Source of the DNA: Crocinitomicaceae bacterium
Lineage (GTDB): Bacteria > Bacteroidota > Bacteroidia > Flavobacteriales_D > Crocinitomicaceae
Reading direction: 5' to 3'
DNA: 6,298 nt
NCBI GenBank assembly: GCA_030830385.1
Contig: JAURNA010000315.1
Span: 1 to 6,298, forward strand
The translations under genes and the position numbers were made by a program. Positions 1-6,298 of the stretch are shown here, piece by piece; position 1 is the stretch's first letter; each line of letters opens with the position of its first letter. The notes beneath the pieces are model-generated. The model was given only the letters and a program-made list of their open reading frames with translations, was not told the origin of the DNA and did no database searches.

Positions 1-21
1 AAGATTCGGATCATTTAACGA

Positions 22-1347
22 CTACAGCAAATCGTTGGCCAAATTTGCCAGTTCCGAACGTTCTCCTTTTTCCAGTTTTACGTGCGCAAAAAGGTTCTGT
101 CCTTTGAGCCGATCCACCAGATAGGCAAGGCCATTACTGTTTTCATCGAGGTATGGTGTGTCAATTTGGTTGACGTCTCCTGTAAAGACGATCTTGGTAT
201 TCTCCCCGGCGCGTGTGATGATCGTTTTGATCTCGTGCGGAGTCAAATTTTGCGCTTCATCGATGATGAAAATGATATTCGATAAACTCCGACCCCGGAT
301 AAAGGCCAGTGGTGAAATCACAATCTTTCCGCTCTCTTCCAATTCCAAAATTGCCTTGTGCTTACGTTCGTTTTCCCCGAATTGGGATTTGATGAACTTC
401 AGGTTGTCCCACAGCGGCTCCATGTACGGACCGATCTTGTCGTTTGCATCTCCCGGAAGGAAACCAATTTCTTTGTTAGACAAAGGAACAATTGGTCGCG
501 CCAAAATGATCTGATGGAATTTCTTATGCTGATCCAGTGCAGAAGCAAGAGCGAGCAATGTTTTTCCCGTTCCTGCAACACCTTGAAGTGCTACCAGCTT
601 GATCGCTGGATTTAGCAGTGCATTCAAAGCAAAGGCTTGTTCGGCATTCTTAGGCTTCACACCGTATACGAATTCCTTTTCGATGCGCTCAAGCATGTCC
701 AAATGTGGATTGTAAACGGCGAGTGATGAGGATTTTCCATTTTTCAAGATGTAATATCCGTTGGCTACTTTGTGTTCACCAAGAATTCCGTTTTCATCAA
801 TGCGTCCCTTCGTGAAAATGTGGCGAATTTGTTCCGACTCCACGTTCTCTATCACCTTCGCTCCGGAAACCTGATCCGGATTCGATTGTACCTTGCCCGT
901 TTCGTAGTCTTCGGCAATTATTCCAAGTGCTTTTGCCTTGATGCGAAGATTGATGTCCTTTGTAATCAATACAACCTCCTTCTTCTTTTCTTCCTGCTTC
1001 AAACAAAGTGCCGCGTTGATAATTTTATGGTCATTTTTGCCCCTCGCATAGATATTTTCAGCGTTCAGGTCTTCCGGCTGGCAATCCAGTACAACCTTGA
1101 ACTTACCTTTGCCCTTTCCCAGTGAAATCCAATCGCGCAGATCGTTTTGCCCGGAGAGTTTATCAATGAAGCGAATCACCTCTCGTGCCGAGAAGTTTTT
1201 GGTGTCATTGCCGATTTTAAACTTATCGAGCTCTTCCAGAACAGTAATGGGAATTGCAACGTCGTTGATGTCAAAGTTTGTGATGGATTCGTGATCGTGT
1301 AACAGCACAGAAGTGTCAAGAATGAAGGTCTTCTTTTTCTTGGGCAT
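22..1347 (-). CDS. phoH2: PIN domain-PhoH ATPase fusion (PhoH2/YlaK type)
   Basis: This 441-residue protein joins an N-terminal PIN ribonuclease-like domain (about 7-145) to a C-terminal PhoH P-loop ATPase (about 230-441). The size and order match Bacillus YlaK and mycobacterial PhoH2, for which RNA unwinding coupled to RNA cleavage has been reported; it should act on RNA in the cytoplasm. PIN acidic residues are visible: Asp11 in LDTSVL, Glu38/Glu39 in the EELDKFK stretch, Asp106 in KNDHKI and Asp131 in TKDINLR. The ATPase has Walker A GVAGTGKT (256-263), RPIVPLSNKEIGFLPGD (284-300), Walker B IIDEAQN (361-367) and TGDVNQID (389-396). Nothing essential seems missing. The ATG at 1347 gives a normal lysine-rich start ahead of the first PIN strand; I see no Shine-Dalgarno sequence. 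It lies 273 bp downstream of the envelope operon on the same strand, so it probably has its own promoter. The family and domains are certain; the biological role is not. Confidence 0.96.
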   Translation of the reverse strand: MPKKKKTFILDTSVLLHDHESITNFDINDVAIPITVLEELDKFKIGNDTKNFSAREVIRFIDKLSGQNDLRDWISLGKGKGKFKVVLDCQPEDLNAENIYARGKNDHKIINAALCLKQEEKKKEVVLITKDINLRIKAKALGIIAEDYETGKVQSNPDQVSGAKVIENVESEQIRHIFTKGRIDENGILGEHKVANGYYILKNGKSSSLAVYNPHLDMLERIEKEFVYGVKPKNAEQAFALNALLNPAIKLVALQGVAGTGKTLLALASALDQHKKFHQIILARPIVPLSNKEIGFLPGDANDKIGPYMEPLWDNLKFIKSQFGENERKHKAILELEESGKIVISPLAFIRGRSLSNIIFIIDEAQNLTPHEIKTIITRAGENTKIVFTGDVNQIDTPYLDENSNGLAYLVDRLKGQNLFAHVKLEKGERSELANLANDLL

Positions 1348-1468
1348 AGGCGTCTTTTGATTTGACTTTTAAGATAGGTTTAACTGGACGTTTTACCCCC
1401 AAAAAAACAGCGGAGTTATTTACATTTTTTTGTTGATGCTTTTCTCGACGAAAATGGATGTTTGGCAT
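1316..1468 (-). CDS. Doubtful 50-residue ORF overlapping the phoH2 start
   Basis: An ATG at 1468 opens a 50-codon frame that runs through the gap and ends with TGA inside phoH2, overlapping its first 32 bases in another frame. The product would be basic and hydrophilic: it starts MPNIHFRREK, has a VKRPVKPILKVKSK stretch and ends in EDLHS. Mycobacterial PhoH2 is reported to be preceded by a short overlapping ORF coding for its antitoxin PhoAT, so the arrangement is suggestive. Against it, the ORF crosses two homopolymer runs (T7 then G5 on this strand, and A7), matches no protein I know, and a 50-codon open frame can arise by chance. I think it is more likely noncoding leader. Confidence 0.12.
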   Translation of the reverse strand: MPNIHFRREKHQQKNVNNSAVFLGVKRPVKPILKVKSKDAYAQEKEDLHS

Positions 1469-1620
1469 GGGACCAACGACGGTGGATTGAACGGTTGTAT
1501 CAAGTTAACCTAACAAAGGTTCTTTTGAAACGTGCAGAAAGTTACGCCGTATTGGGAGGTGTCCTCTGCTACAGGGTGACGATTCATGAAGAGAGCGGAC
1601 CTTATAAGGACGACGATCTA
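1348..1620. other. Intergenic gap between envelope operon and phoH2
   Basis: This 273-bp stretch separates the stop of the membrane-anchored envelope gene from the phoH2 start. It should hold the end of the envelope transcript and the phoH2 promoter, but I see neither clearly. The best promoter-like word on the minus strand is TATCTTAA at 1369-1376, which misses the TAnnTTTG consensus at two places. Other items are a perfect 10-bp palindrome, CCTTATAAGG (1600-1609), and two weak 5-bp hairpins, AACCT/AGGTT (1507-1521) and TTTTC/GAAAA (1440-1454), neither followed by a T run on the minus strand. There are homopolymers C5A7 (1396-1407) and T7 (1425-1431). No RNA gene is recognisable. Confidence 0.6.
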
Positions 1621-2958
1621 TTATGGTTCCAATTGATCATCAACAACCCTGTCCAAAGGAATCAAAACCCTTCCAAAAACGGTGTGTGTCTTCGTAGAAT
1701 CGAGGTAAAATGTCACGGGAACACGACGGATGCTCCAGAGAACCGATTGCGGACTGTTGGGGGTTAGCGACGGTCTGTAGTGACTTGTGTGGAAACACAA
1801 AGATGTATCCGTAGGCCGAAAATACATCGCCGGTGCGTACAGCATCCTGATTTTGTTTTCCTCCCGGGTTAATATTCCTTTTTCAAAAAGACGTTTGGTA
1901 AGGGTTTTGGAGTGATGGTTAGTAGAAAGATACATGGAGAATCCGGAGACTTTTACCTGCTTGTATTTCACTACCTCCGTAATGTTGAAGTTCTCGTCGA
2001 GTTCGGTTGTTATGTAAGGTTCCTTCACGAGTTCATACCCTCCTTGCCGGAATGCCATGTTGCCCTCCCAGGAATTCAGGAAATCATTCAGGGGAAAACT
2101 CACTTTATCGCCGACTTTTTTGATGAGTTTCCGGACAGCGTCCTCCGGTCGGTTTCGAAGTCGTGAAATGTCGAGGTTTACATTGATCATTCGTCGGGTG
2201 TATTTCTGAGGAAGCAGTTGTACCCCATTCGGTTTTAGCGAGAACGATAGTGTATCGTAGAATGAAATTTCCGAATGAAGCGTTACCGAATTTGAATCGT
2301 TTGTAGCCGAAACCAGCATATCCTGTATACCGTATTCACTCAGTTGGTCATCTTCGACATTCGCAACAATGGCTTTATCGGTAAAAGATTGATTGTTCAG
2401 AAAGTTTCTCCATCTTGGTGAGATGCTGTTTTTTCGGGCAAACATGACGCGTTCCAAAAATAAGCGAAGACTTCTTCGTTTACAGAACAGCAGCCAATCT
2501 CTCCCATAGGCAATGGCGATGTCACTTACAGAATTGATGTAGATTGGTTTGTTGTAGGCAATGGAATCTTTAAACGGAAAGACCTTTCGAATTTGAACCA
2601 ATCCTTCGCTCAGTTTGCTGCTATCTCTTACGTTGACAAGTACTCCCCAATCTTTCAGTTCGTATTCCGATTGATTTGCAAAAAAATACACCGGAGATTG
2701 AACGTCAAGTCCGTTGGCTTTTCCCTGACCAAGGATGAATTCAGGTGAAATAAACTCGCGCAGCGGAATTTGGTAATTGTACGTTGTCGACATGAGTGAT
2801 CGCGCGAGCTCAAGGGCATTGGCACGACCAATGATTTGTGCTTCGGGCAAACGATCGAAGAAACGAGGTATCTCAGCCTGCTCCTCGCGTGTGAGGTAAA
2901 AGAGCAGAACCGCGAGTCCGGCAGCAAAAACCGCTATGAGTGCGAGCCTGCGAAACAT
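1621..2958 (-). CDS. Membrane-anchored uncharacterised envelope protein, paralogue of its upstream neighbour
   Basis: The 445-residue product begins with two arginines and a hydrophobic segment (about 5-22) with no lipobox cysteine, so it is probably anchored in the inner membrane with the rest in the periplasm. No catalytic motif is recognisable. An early segment has the pattern of DUF4836/DUF3352-like proteins: DRLPEAQIIGRANALEL (35-51), then GLDVQSPVYFF (83-93) and a GVLVNVRDSSKL strand (105-116). The C-terminal half carries GG at 306-307, VK at 311-312, ELDE at 319-322, KRL at 355-357 and PAMYF at 376-380, in the same order and nearly the same spacing as in the gene upstream. I infer an ancient tandem duplication, with this copy shorter. 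Its ATG is only 2 bp past the stop of that gene, so translation is probably coupled. It is the last gene of the operon. The gene call is firm; the function is unknown. Confidence 0.88.
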   Translation of the reverse strand: MFRRLALIAVFAAGLAVLLFYLTREEQAEIPRFFDRLPEAQIIGRANALELARSLMSTTYNYQIPLREFISPEFILGQGKANGLDVQSPVYFFANQSEYELKDWGVLVNVRDSSKLSEGLVQIRKVFPFKDSIAYNKPIYINSVSDIAIAYGRDWLLFCKRRSLRLFLERVMFARKNSISPRWRNFLNNQSFTDKAIVANVEDDQLSEYGIQDMLVSATNDSNSVTLHSEISFYDTLSFSLKPNGVQLLPQKYTRRMINVNLDISRLRNRPEDAVRKLIKKVGDKVSFPLNDFLNSWEGNMAFRQGGYELVKEPYITTELDENFNITEVVKYKQVKVSGFSMYLSTNHHSKTLTKRLFEKGILTREENKIRMLYAPAMYFRPTDTSLCFHTSHYRPSLTPNSPQSVLWSIRRVPVTFYLDSTKTHTVFGRVLIPLDRVVDDQLEP

Positions 2959-2960
2959 AG

Positions 2961-4841
2961 TTATTTGGTAATAACGTACAGACTGTTAATCAGGTCAAGA
3001 ACATAAGCCGTTGCCTGAGCATCGTCTCCTTCGTATCGGTAGGTAATATTGAAGTTAGTACTTGTTTCGAGGGTTTCTGATGATGTGATTTCCATCGTTC
3101 CCGGTTTGCCCCGCATCACATCAATCACTTCGTTTTCCTGATCCGAGAAAAGTCCTTTCGGCAGATTATCTGCAGTTGCTCCCGTGTTGATGTAGCTGTA
3201 TACCGCGCTGCTTTTCATGGCGCGCTTTGCACTCTTTTTGGAAAGTGCATTCTTTCCGTATCCATCCGCATTTTCTGTTACGAGATTTTGATCGTTTGTA
3301 ACGATGAAAAGTCCGTTTTTGGAAAGAAAATACAAGGGAGCAGCTTCGAATATCGCGTTGGGGACTTCCCAGTAATCTTCGTGCTCGATCAATCCAGATG
3401 GACCGCCGATGAGTCGTTTCATGACTTTTTCGGCCAAATCGCTTCGGTCTGTGGTAACGCCAAGTGCAAATACCGGCATGTTTTCTTCGGCCTCTTCTTC
3501 CTTTTCAGTGTATCGGTAGGTTTCTTCGTCCAATTCAAAAACGATCTTTCTGGTTTTTACCTGTTGAATTCCGCCATACGTGACGAATGCACTTCCGGGA
3601 GCGGTACTGAACAGTGCTTTCTTATTGACGAATTCATCGAGGATTTCCCAGCTCAGTGCCAAAAGTCCGAAATCATCTTCGGATCCCGAAAACATCGGAA
3701 CAATGACCTCAAATGCTTGTTGGTAGGCTTTCTCTGAGTTCAGATTGCATGTCAGATAGGCGTTGTTGTCCTTGTGGATGTATTTCAACACGCGCGTATT
3801 GAACTTGGCGTCCGTAAGTTCAGTGTATATGGAACCCAGTTTTTCGTTGTAGCGAACCTCGAGCTCCAGATTCACGCTTTGGTCTTGTATGGTCAGGTCA
3901 CCGAGAATCATATTGTCATCGTACAGACTTCGCAGTTTCTGGTAAAAAGAAGGTTCGAGATACCCCATGGATCCCATGCTTTGCTGCATGTCGATGTTGC
4001 GCGTATTGTCGAAATAGAAAATTCCTTCCGATGGATTGTTTAACTGCGATGCAAATTGCGGTGACGATCGAACGAGATTTCGTTGTTCTCCAAACAGTTC
4101 ACGGACCATTTCGTCGAGCCAGATTCCATGCAAGGATGTTTGAATGGAATCCAGCAGCTCGTAATAGGTTTTTTGCGTGGGATCTTCTTCTGCGATGGGA
4201 AAATCCGAATGTTCGGGTGTATCAAACGGATCGATGGGTTCTTCGCTGTGTAAATCATTCCAGAACGAATGCTTCTCGTAGCCGGATTCTTCGATCAACA
4301 TTTCGTACCAGGGGTAGTCGTTTCCACTGGCAAACCAAATTGAATCCGTAATGTCGCGCACAACCTGTATGTCCGGATTTACCCGAAAAAGAACGGCCGC
4401 ATTCCCTTTGATTGCAATCCGGTTGAAATAGGAGGCAAAAATCTGTACATCCGGATAGGAACTTTCAATTGGCTCGTAGTCGTCGAACGTTTCGAACAAG
4501 GTGTATTGATCATCAATTCCAAATGAAAAACCGGCAATGGTGTACTCTTGGTTCCAACCCTGGAAAATATTGATACGTTGATCAAAGTCAATTCCCGACT
4601 CTTTCAAGGTTTTACCGGATGTCGAACCATCGAAAAGTTCCTGCTGTAATTCTTCCATGAAATCATAACGCACGAGTTCGTCCAGAGAGATCTTTTGCAG
4701 AAGGTACACATTGTTCAGGCTAACCACGGAAATGGCTCCTTCCGGAATCAGATCGGTTGACTGCTGGGCAATTCCATGTGAGGCACTCAGTAATGCCGTG
4801 ATTATCAGGGTGAAAATGTGCAATCGTTTCATGGATGCCAT
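2961..4841 (-). CDS. Exported DUF4836-like protein of unknown function
   Basis: The product is about 626 residues, starting at ATG 4841; an ATG at 4832 (MKRLHIF...) is the alternative. An in-frame TTG at 4874 would add 11 residues ahead of a normal signal peptide and lies inside a promoter-like box, so I reject it. A Sec signal peptide (about 4-25) ends in SHGIA, with likely cleavage before QQ. No cysteine follows, so it is not a lipoprotein. Numbered from 4841, the mature start LIPEGAISVVSLNN (about 31-44), KISLDELVRYDF and GIDFDQRINIF (83-93) resemble Bacteroidota DUF4836 proteins. A hydrophilic, acidic insertion (about 192-220) and a glutamate-rich EKEEEAEE (446-453) follow. The second half has GG (423-424), VK (428-429), ELDE (436-439), KRL (475-477) and PLYF (502-505), mirrored in the downstream protein. 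It lies 44 bp after the lipoprotein gene. The family assignment is from memory and tentative; there is no catalytic signature. Confidence 0.88.
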   Translation of the reverse strand: MASMKRLHIFTLIITALLSASHGIAQQSTDLIPEGAISVVSLNNVYLLQKISLDELVRYDFMEELQQELFDGSTSGKTLKESGIDFDQRINIFQGWNQEYTIAGFSFGIDDQYTLFETFDDYEPIESSYPDVQIFASYFNRIAIKGNAAVLFRVNPDIQVVRDITDSIWFASGNDYPWYEMLIEESGYEKHSFWNDLHSEEPIDPFDTPEHSDFPIAEEDPTQKTYYELLDSIQTSLHGIWLDEMVRELFGEQRNLVRSSPQFASQLNNPSEGIFYFDNTRNIDMQQSMGSMGYLEPSFYQKLRSLYDDNMILGDLTIQDQSVNLELEVRYNEKLGSIYTELTDAKFNTRVLKYIHKDNNAYLTCNLNSEKAYQQAFEVIVPMFSGSEDDFGLLALSWEILDEFVNKKALFSTAPGSAFVTYGGIQQVKTRKIVFELDEETYRYTEKEEEAEENMPVFALGVTTDRSDLAEKVMKRLIGGPSGLIEHEDYWEVPNAIFEAAPLYFLSKNGLFIVTNDQNLVTENADGYGKNALSKKSAKRAMKSSAVYSYINTGATADNLPKGLFSDQENEVIDVMRGKPGTMEITSSETLETSTNFNITYRYEGDDAQATAYVLDLINSLYVITK

Positions 4842-4871
4842 ATCGCTGTTTAAAGTGCTTTTGCGGTCCGA

Positions 4872-4879
4872 CAAAATTA
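4872..4879 (-). promoter_or_regulatory. Possible internal -7 box before the DUF4836-like gene
   Basis: Read on the minus strand this is TAATTTTG, a perfect match to the Bacteroidota TAnnTTTG box, 30 bp ahead of the ATG at 4841 in the short gap after the lipoprotein stop. No TTTG lies about 19 bp upstream, so the -33 half is missing. It could give extra transcription of the last two genes, or be a chance match. Confidence 0.3.
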
Positions 4880-4885
4880 CGAATT

Positions 4886-5572
4886 CTAGTTGGTGTCGGA
4901 TGTATCTGCCAATTCAATTGTGATGTCCAAAAGGCTACTTTCCCGAATAAGGGAATACGGATCGGATTTGAGCATAACGGCCTGCTTATTTTTCGAGATA
5001 GATGCAACCTCGTTGGAGCACTCACGGATTTCCGATGTGAATCGCGTGATGGAGAGATAATTGCCATTTTTGAGCAAGTCGATGTCATTGGAACTCAATT
5101 CGCTGACTTTGTAAATGGTCATTTTCGGTACCGAGCGAACCAAAGCACCCCCCTTGTAGCTGAGCCAATTGTGATTCAATTCTTCGATCTTATTCGCATT
5201 GTATTCGGCTTTGATGACATTCTTGACAGCTACTTGCAGGTCTTCAACCGTTTCAAAATCCACTTTCAACTTAAAGAGATAGTCTGTGTAGTTGCCATCG
5301 AAGGTCACTTCCGTGATCCCTTCTTGTTTCCGAAGTTCTTCGATAATTCCGTCAATACGGACAATGATATCGGCCTTTTCGGGCACCTTCTTTCCATCCA
5401 GACTGTCTATTGACAGGTAAGAATTCACCTTTACTTTGCTCGAACTGAGGTTCACGGTGTAGCGAAATGTGCCGGATCCATCGGCGTTCATCGACAAATC
5501 GTCGATGATTTCGATGCAACCCGTAGCACCCAATAACAAAATAGTCCACAACAAACAGACGCAAATTCGCAT
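4886..5572 (-). CDS. Uncharacterised lipoprotein with N-terminal NADGSG motif
   Basis: The 228-residue product starts with a short hydrophobic signal (MRICVCLLWTILLLGATG) followed by Cys19. The ATG-C context is a weak but acceptable lipobox, so the mature protein should be lipid-anchored in the periplasm or outer membrane. The start of the mature part, CIEIIDDLSMNADGSGTFRY (19-38), then VNLSSSKVKVNSYLSIDSL, reads as amphipathic beta strands. I recall similar small lipoproteins across Flavobacteriia, and more loosely the LppM-type N-terminus of actinobacteria, but none with a known role. The middle (about 65-130) alternates predicted helices and strands (DGIIEELRKQ, FKLKVDFETVEDL), and the end returns to strand-like sequence (LLDITIELAD). 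Residues after Cys19 are not a clear surface-export signal. ATG 5572 gives a sensible signal peptide and lies about 28 bp from a good -7 box. It is the first gene of the three-gene operon. Confidence 0.9.
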   Translation of the reverse strand: MRICVCLLWTILLLGATGCIEIIDDLSMNADGSGTFRYTVNLSSSKVKVNSYLSIDSLDGKKVPEKADIIVRIDGIIEELRKQEGITEVTFDGNYTDYLFKLKVDFETVEDLQVAVKNVIKAEYNANKIEELNHNWLSYKGGALVRSVPKMTIYKVSELSSNDIDLLKNGNYLSITRFTSEIRECSNEVASISKNKQAVMLKSDPYSLIRESSLLDITIELADTSDTN

Positions 5573-5600
5573 GATGTAAATTTACGGAAAACCAAGGTTG

Positions 5601-5608
5601 CAAAAATA
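5601..5608 (-). promoter_or_regulatory. -7 box of the envelope operon promoter
   Basis: The minus strand reads TATTTTTG, an exact TAnnTTTG match, 28 bp before the lipoprotein ATG, which leaves a leader of about 20 bases. No TTTG-type -33 element is seen 19 bp upstream, so the promoter may be weak or need an activator. It is the only such box between the operon and the divergent gene that faces this way. Confidence 0.5.
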
Positions 5609-5614
5609 ATACCG

Positions 5615-5645
5615 TTTTCATACTATCGAATTCTGTGTATCTTTG
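5615..5645 (+). promoter_or_regulatory. Promoter of the RidA-family gene
   Basis: TATCTTTG at 5638-5645 is an exact Bacteroidota -7 box, and TTTT at 5615-5618 lies exactly 19 bp upstream as an imperfect TTTG -33 element. Transcription would start near 5651, about 12 bases before the ATG at 5663. Such short leaders without a Shine-Dalgarno sequence are common in this phylum. Confidence 0.6.
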
Positions 5646-5662
5646 CGATCTAAGCAGTATCT

Positions 5663-6097
5663 ATGGCAATGGATGACAGAATTTCAACAGAGAAGGCACC
5701 AAAGCCGGTTGGTTTGTATCCCCATGCGAGACGTGTAGGTAACCTATTGTTTCTCTCGGGTGTAGGACCTCGCTTGGCAGGGTCGGACACGACTGATTCT
5801 GCCGTTCCGGGTTTGGAGCTCGACAAAAATGGAAATTTCAAGTCATTTGACTTTGAAGCACAGTGTAGGAGCGTGTTCGATAACGTTCGCATAATTTTGG
5901 AAGAGTCCGGGTCGGGCTGGGATCAATTGGTGGATGTGACGGTTTTTCTCGTGAATATGAAACGCGATTTTCATACATACAATCGCGTTTATGGTGAGTA
6001 TTTCAAGGACAACTTGCCCTGCCGAACAACCGTTGAGATCAATTCTCTTCCGACACCGATAGCCATAGAACTGAAGTGCATTGCAACAATTGATTAA
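5663..6097 (+). CDS. RidA/YjgF-family deaminase, closest to 2-aminomuconate deaminase
   Basis: This 144-residue cytosolic protein covers a whole RidA (YER057c/UK114) fold; such proteins form trimers with active sites between subunits. Key residues are present: Tyr19 in VGLYPHARRVG, Gly33 in LFLSG, the substrate carboxylate-binding Arg121 in PCRTTVEINSLP and Glu136 in AIELKCIATID. The pattern P-x-G-x-YPHA-RR-G at the start and FLVNMKRDFHTYNRVYGEYF (95-114) resembles bacterial 2-aminomuconate deaminase, which works in 3-hydroxyanthranilate and 2-aminophenol breakdown, more than housekeeping RidA, which hydrolyses reactive enamines. Residues 40-60 are longer than in short RidA proteins. No other gene of that pathway is in view, so the exact substrate is open. 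ATG 5663 fits the promoter; ATG 5669 is two codons later and also possible. It is followed after 3 bp by a membrane protein gene, probably in the same transcript. The family is certain, the subtype moderate. Confidence 0.93.
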   Translation: MAMDDRISTEKAPKPVGLYPHARRVGNLLFLSGVGPRLAGSDTTDSAVPGLELDKNGNFKSFDFEAQCRSVFDNVRIILEESGSGWDQLVDVTVFLVNMKRDFHTYNRVYGEYFKDNLPCRTTVEINSLPTPIAIELKCIATID

Positions 6098-6100
6098 ACG

Positions 6101-6298
6101 ATGATAGGATTTATTATACGATGTATACTTGCCATTGGTACCATTGGAGGTGCCGTTGTTCTTTTCTCCAATGGTAGCTGGGGATGGGGAATTTCCATGA
6201 TTCCACTTATTGCGCTTGTGATTTTCTCATTCTTCCGCAATGAGAACATGATCCTCGCCCTCAATCAAATGCGAATGGGTAATACAGAAAAAGCAAAG
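6101..6298 (+). CDS. Small membrane protein entering a TPR-like region, cut by the window edge
   Basis: An ATG 3 bp after the RidA-family stop opens a frame that is still open at the last base (66 codons seen). Two hydrophobic segments (about 4-22 and 30-45) are joined by a short SNGSWGWG turn, forming a membrane hairpin. The following NENMILALNQMRMGNTEKAK (47-66) looks like the start of a tetratricopeptide helix pair. I recall Bacteroidota proteins with this layout, a membrane hairpin followed by a cytoplasmic TPR region, but with no defined function. The tiny spacing suggests co-transcription and perhaps coupled translation with the upstream gene. The TPR reading rests on about 20 residues and could be wrong. 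Confidence 0.75.
   Translation, partial: MIGFIIRCILAIGTIGGAVVLFSNGSWGWGISMIPLIALVIFSFFRNENMILALNQMRMGNTEKAK

Noticed and set aside
1440..1454. Hairpin TTTTC-TCGAC-GAAAA as a terminator
   Set aside because: It is a five-pair AT-rich stem with no T run following on the minus strand, where the nearby genes are transcribed.
1507..1521. Hairpin AACCT-AACAA-AGGTT as a terminator of the envelope operon
   Set aside because: The stem is only five pairs, lies 100 bp past the stop codon and is not followed by a T run on the minus strand.
1462..1767. TTG-started 101-codon plus-strand gene
   Set aside because: It lacks an ATG and an upstream TAnnTTTG box, and its second half is antisense to a well-supported gene. 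It is kept only as a low-interest observation in the longer open frame.
3288..3737. 149-codon plus-strand frame inside the DUF4836-like gene
   Set aside because: It lies fully antisense to a well-supported exported protein and has no recognisable motif, signal or promoter.
4835..5413. 192-codon open frame on the plus strand antisense to the lipoprotein and the following gap
   Set aside because: The minus-strand frame has a convincing lipoprotein signal, promoter and operon context. The plus-strand translation is cysteine- and phenylalanine-rich with no domain pattern, typical of an antisense shadow.
1..6298. Mobile element, phage, CRISPR or structural RNA signals
   Set aside because: I found no direct-repeat array, transposase or integrase motifs, terminal inverted repeats, or tRNA/rRNA-like sequence. 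Gene content and base use look uniform throughout.

Overview
The window looks like chromosomal DNA from a member of the Bacteroidota, probably Flavobacteriales or a close relative. Three things point there: perfect TAnnTTTG -7 promoter boxes in front of genes, start codons without clear Shine-Dalgarno sequences, and envelope proteins of types I know mainly from this phylum (a DUF4836-like secreted protein and a short 'NADGSG' lipoprotein). No tRNA, rRNA, CRISPR array, insertion sequence, integrase or phage gene was seen, and nothing suggests recent transfer.

Layout, left to right. At 22-1347 (minus) is a complete PIN-PhoH ATPase of the YlaK/PhoH2 type. At 1348-1620 is the only sizeable gap between genes; it may carry the phoH promoter and a small, doubtful ORF that overlaps the phoH start. 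From 5572 down to 1621 (minus) runs a probable three-gene operon: a 228-residue lipoprotein, then a roughly 626-residue exported DUF4836-like protein, then a 445-residue protein with an N-terminal membrane anchor. The last two are 2 bp apart and appear to be diverged tandem duplicates. From 5663 rightward (plus) lie a RidA-family protein that most resembles 2-aminomuconate deaminase and, 3 bp after it, the start of a small two-helix membrane protein that seems to enter a TPR-like region before the window ends.

The 90-bp gap 5573-5662 is a divergent promoter region, with one -7 box facing each way. The three minus-strand envelope genes would be made together and act in or at the periplasm, one lipid-anchored, one soluble or loosely attached, and one anchored in the inner membrane. 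Their function is unknown. They are the best candidate here for an undescribed system, although each is probably a known family of unknown function. PhoH and RidA are recognisable conserved families.
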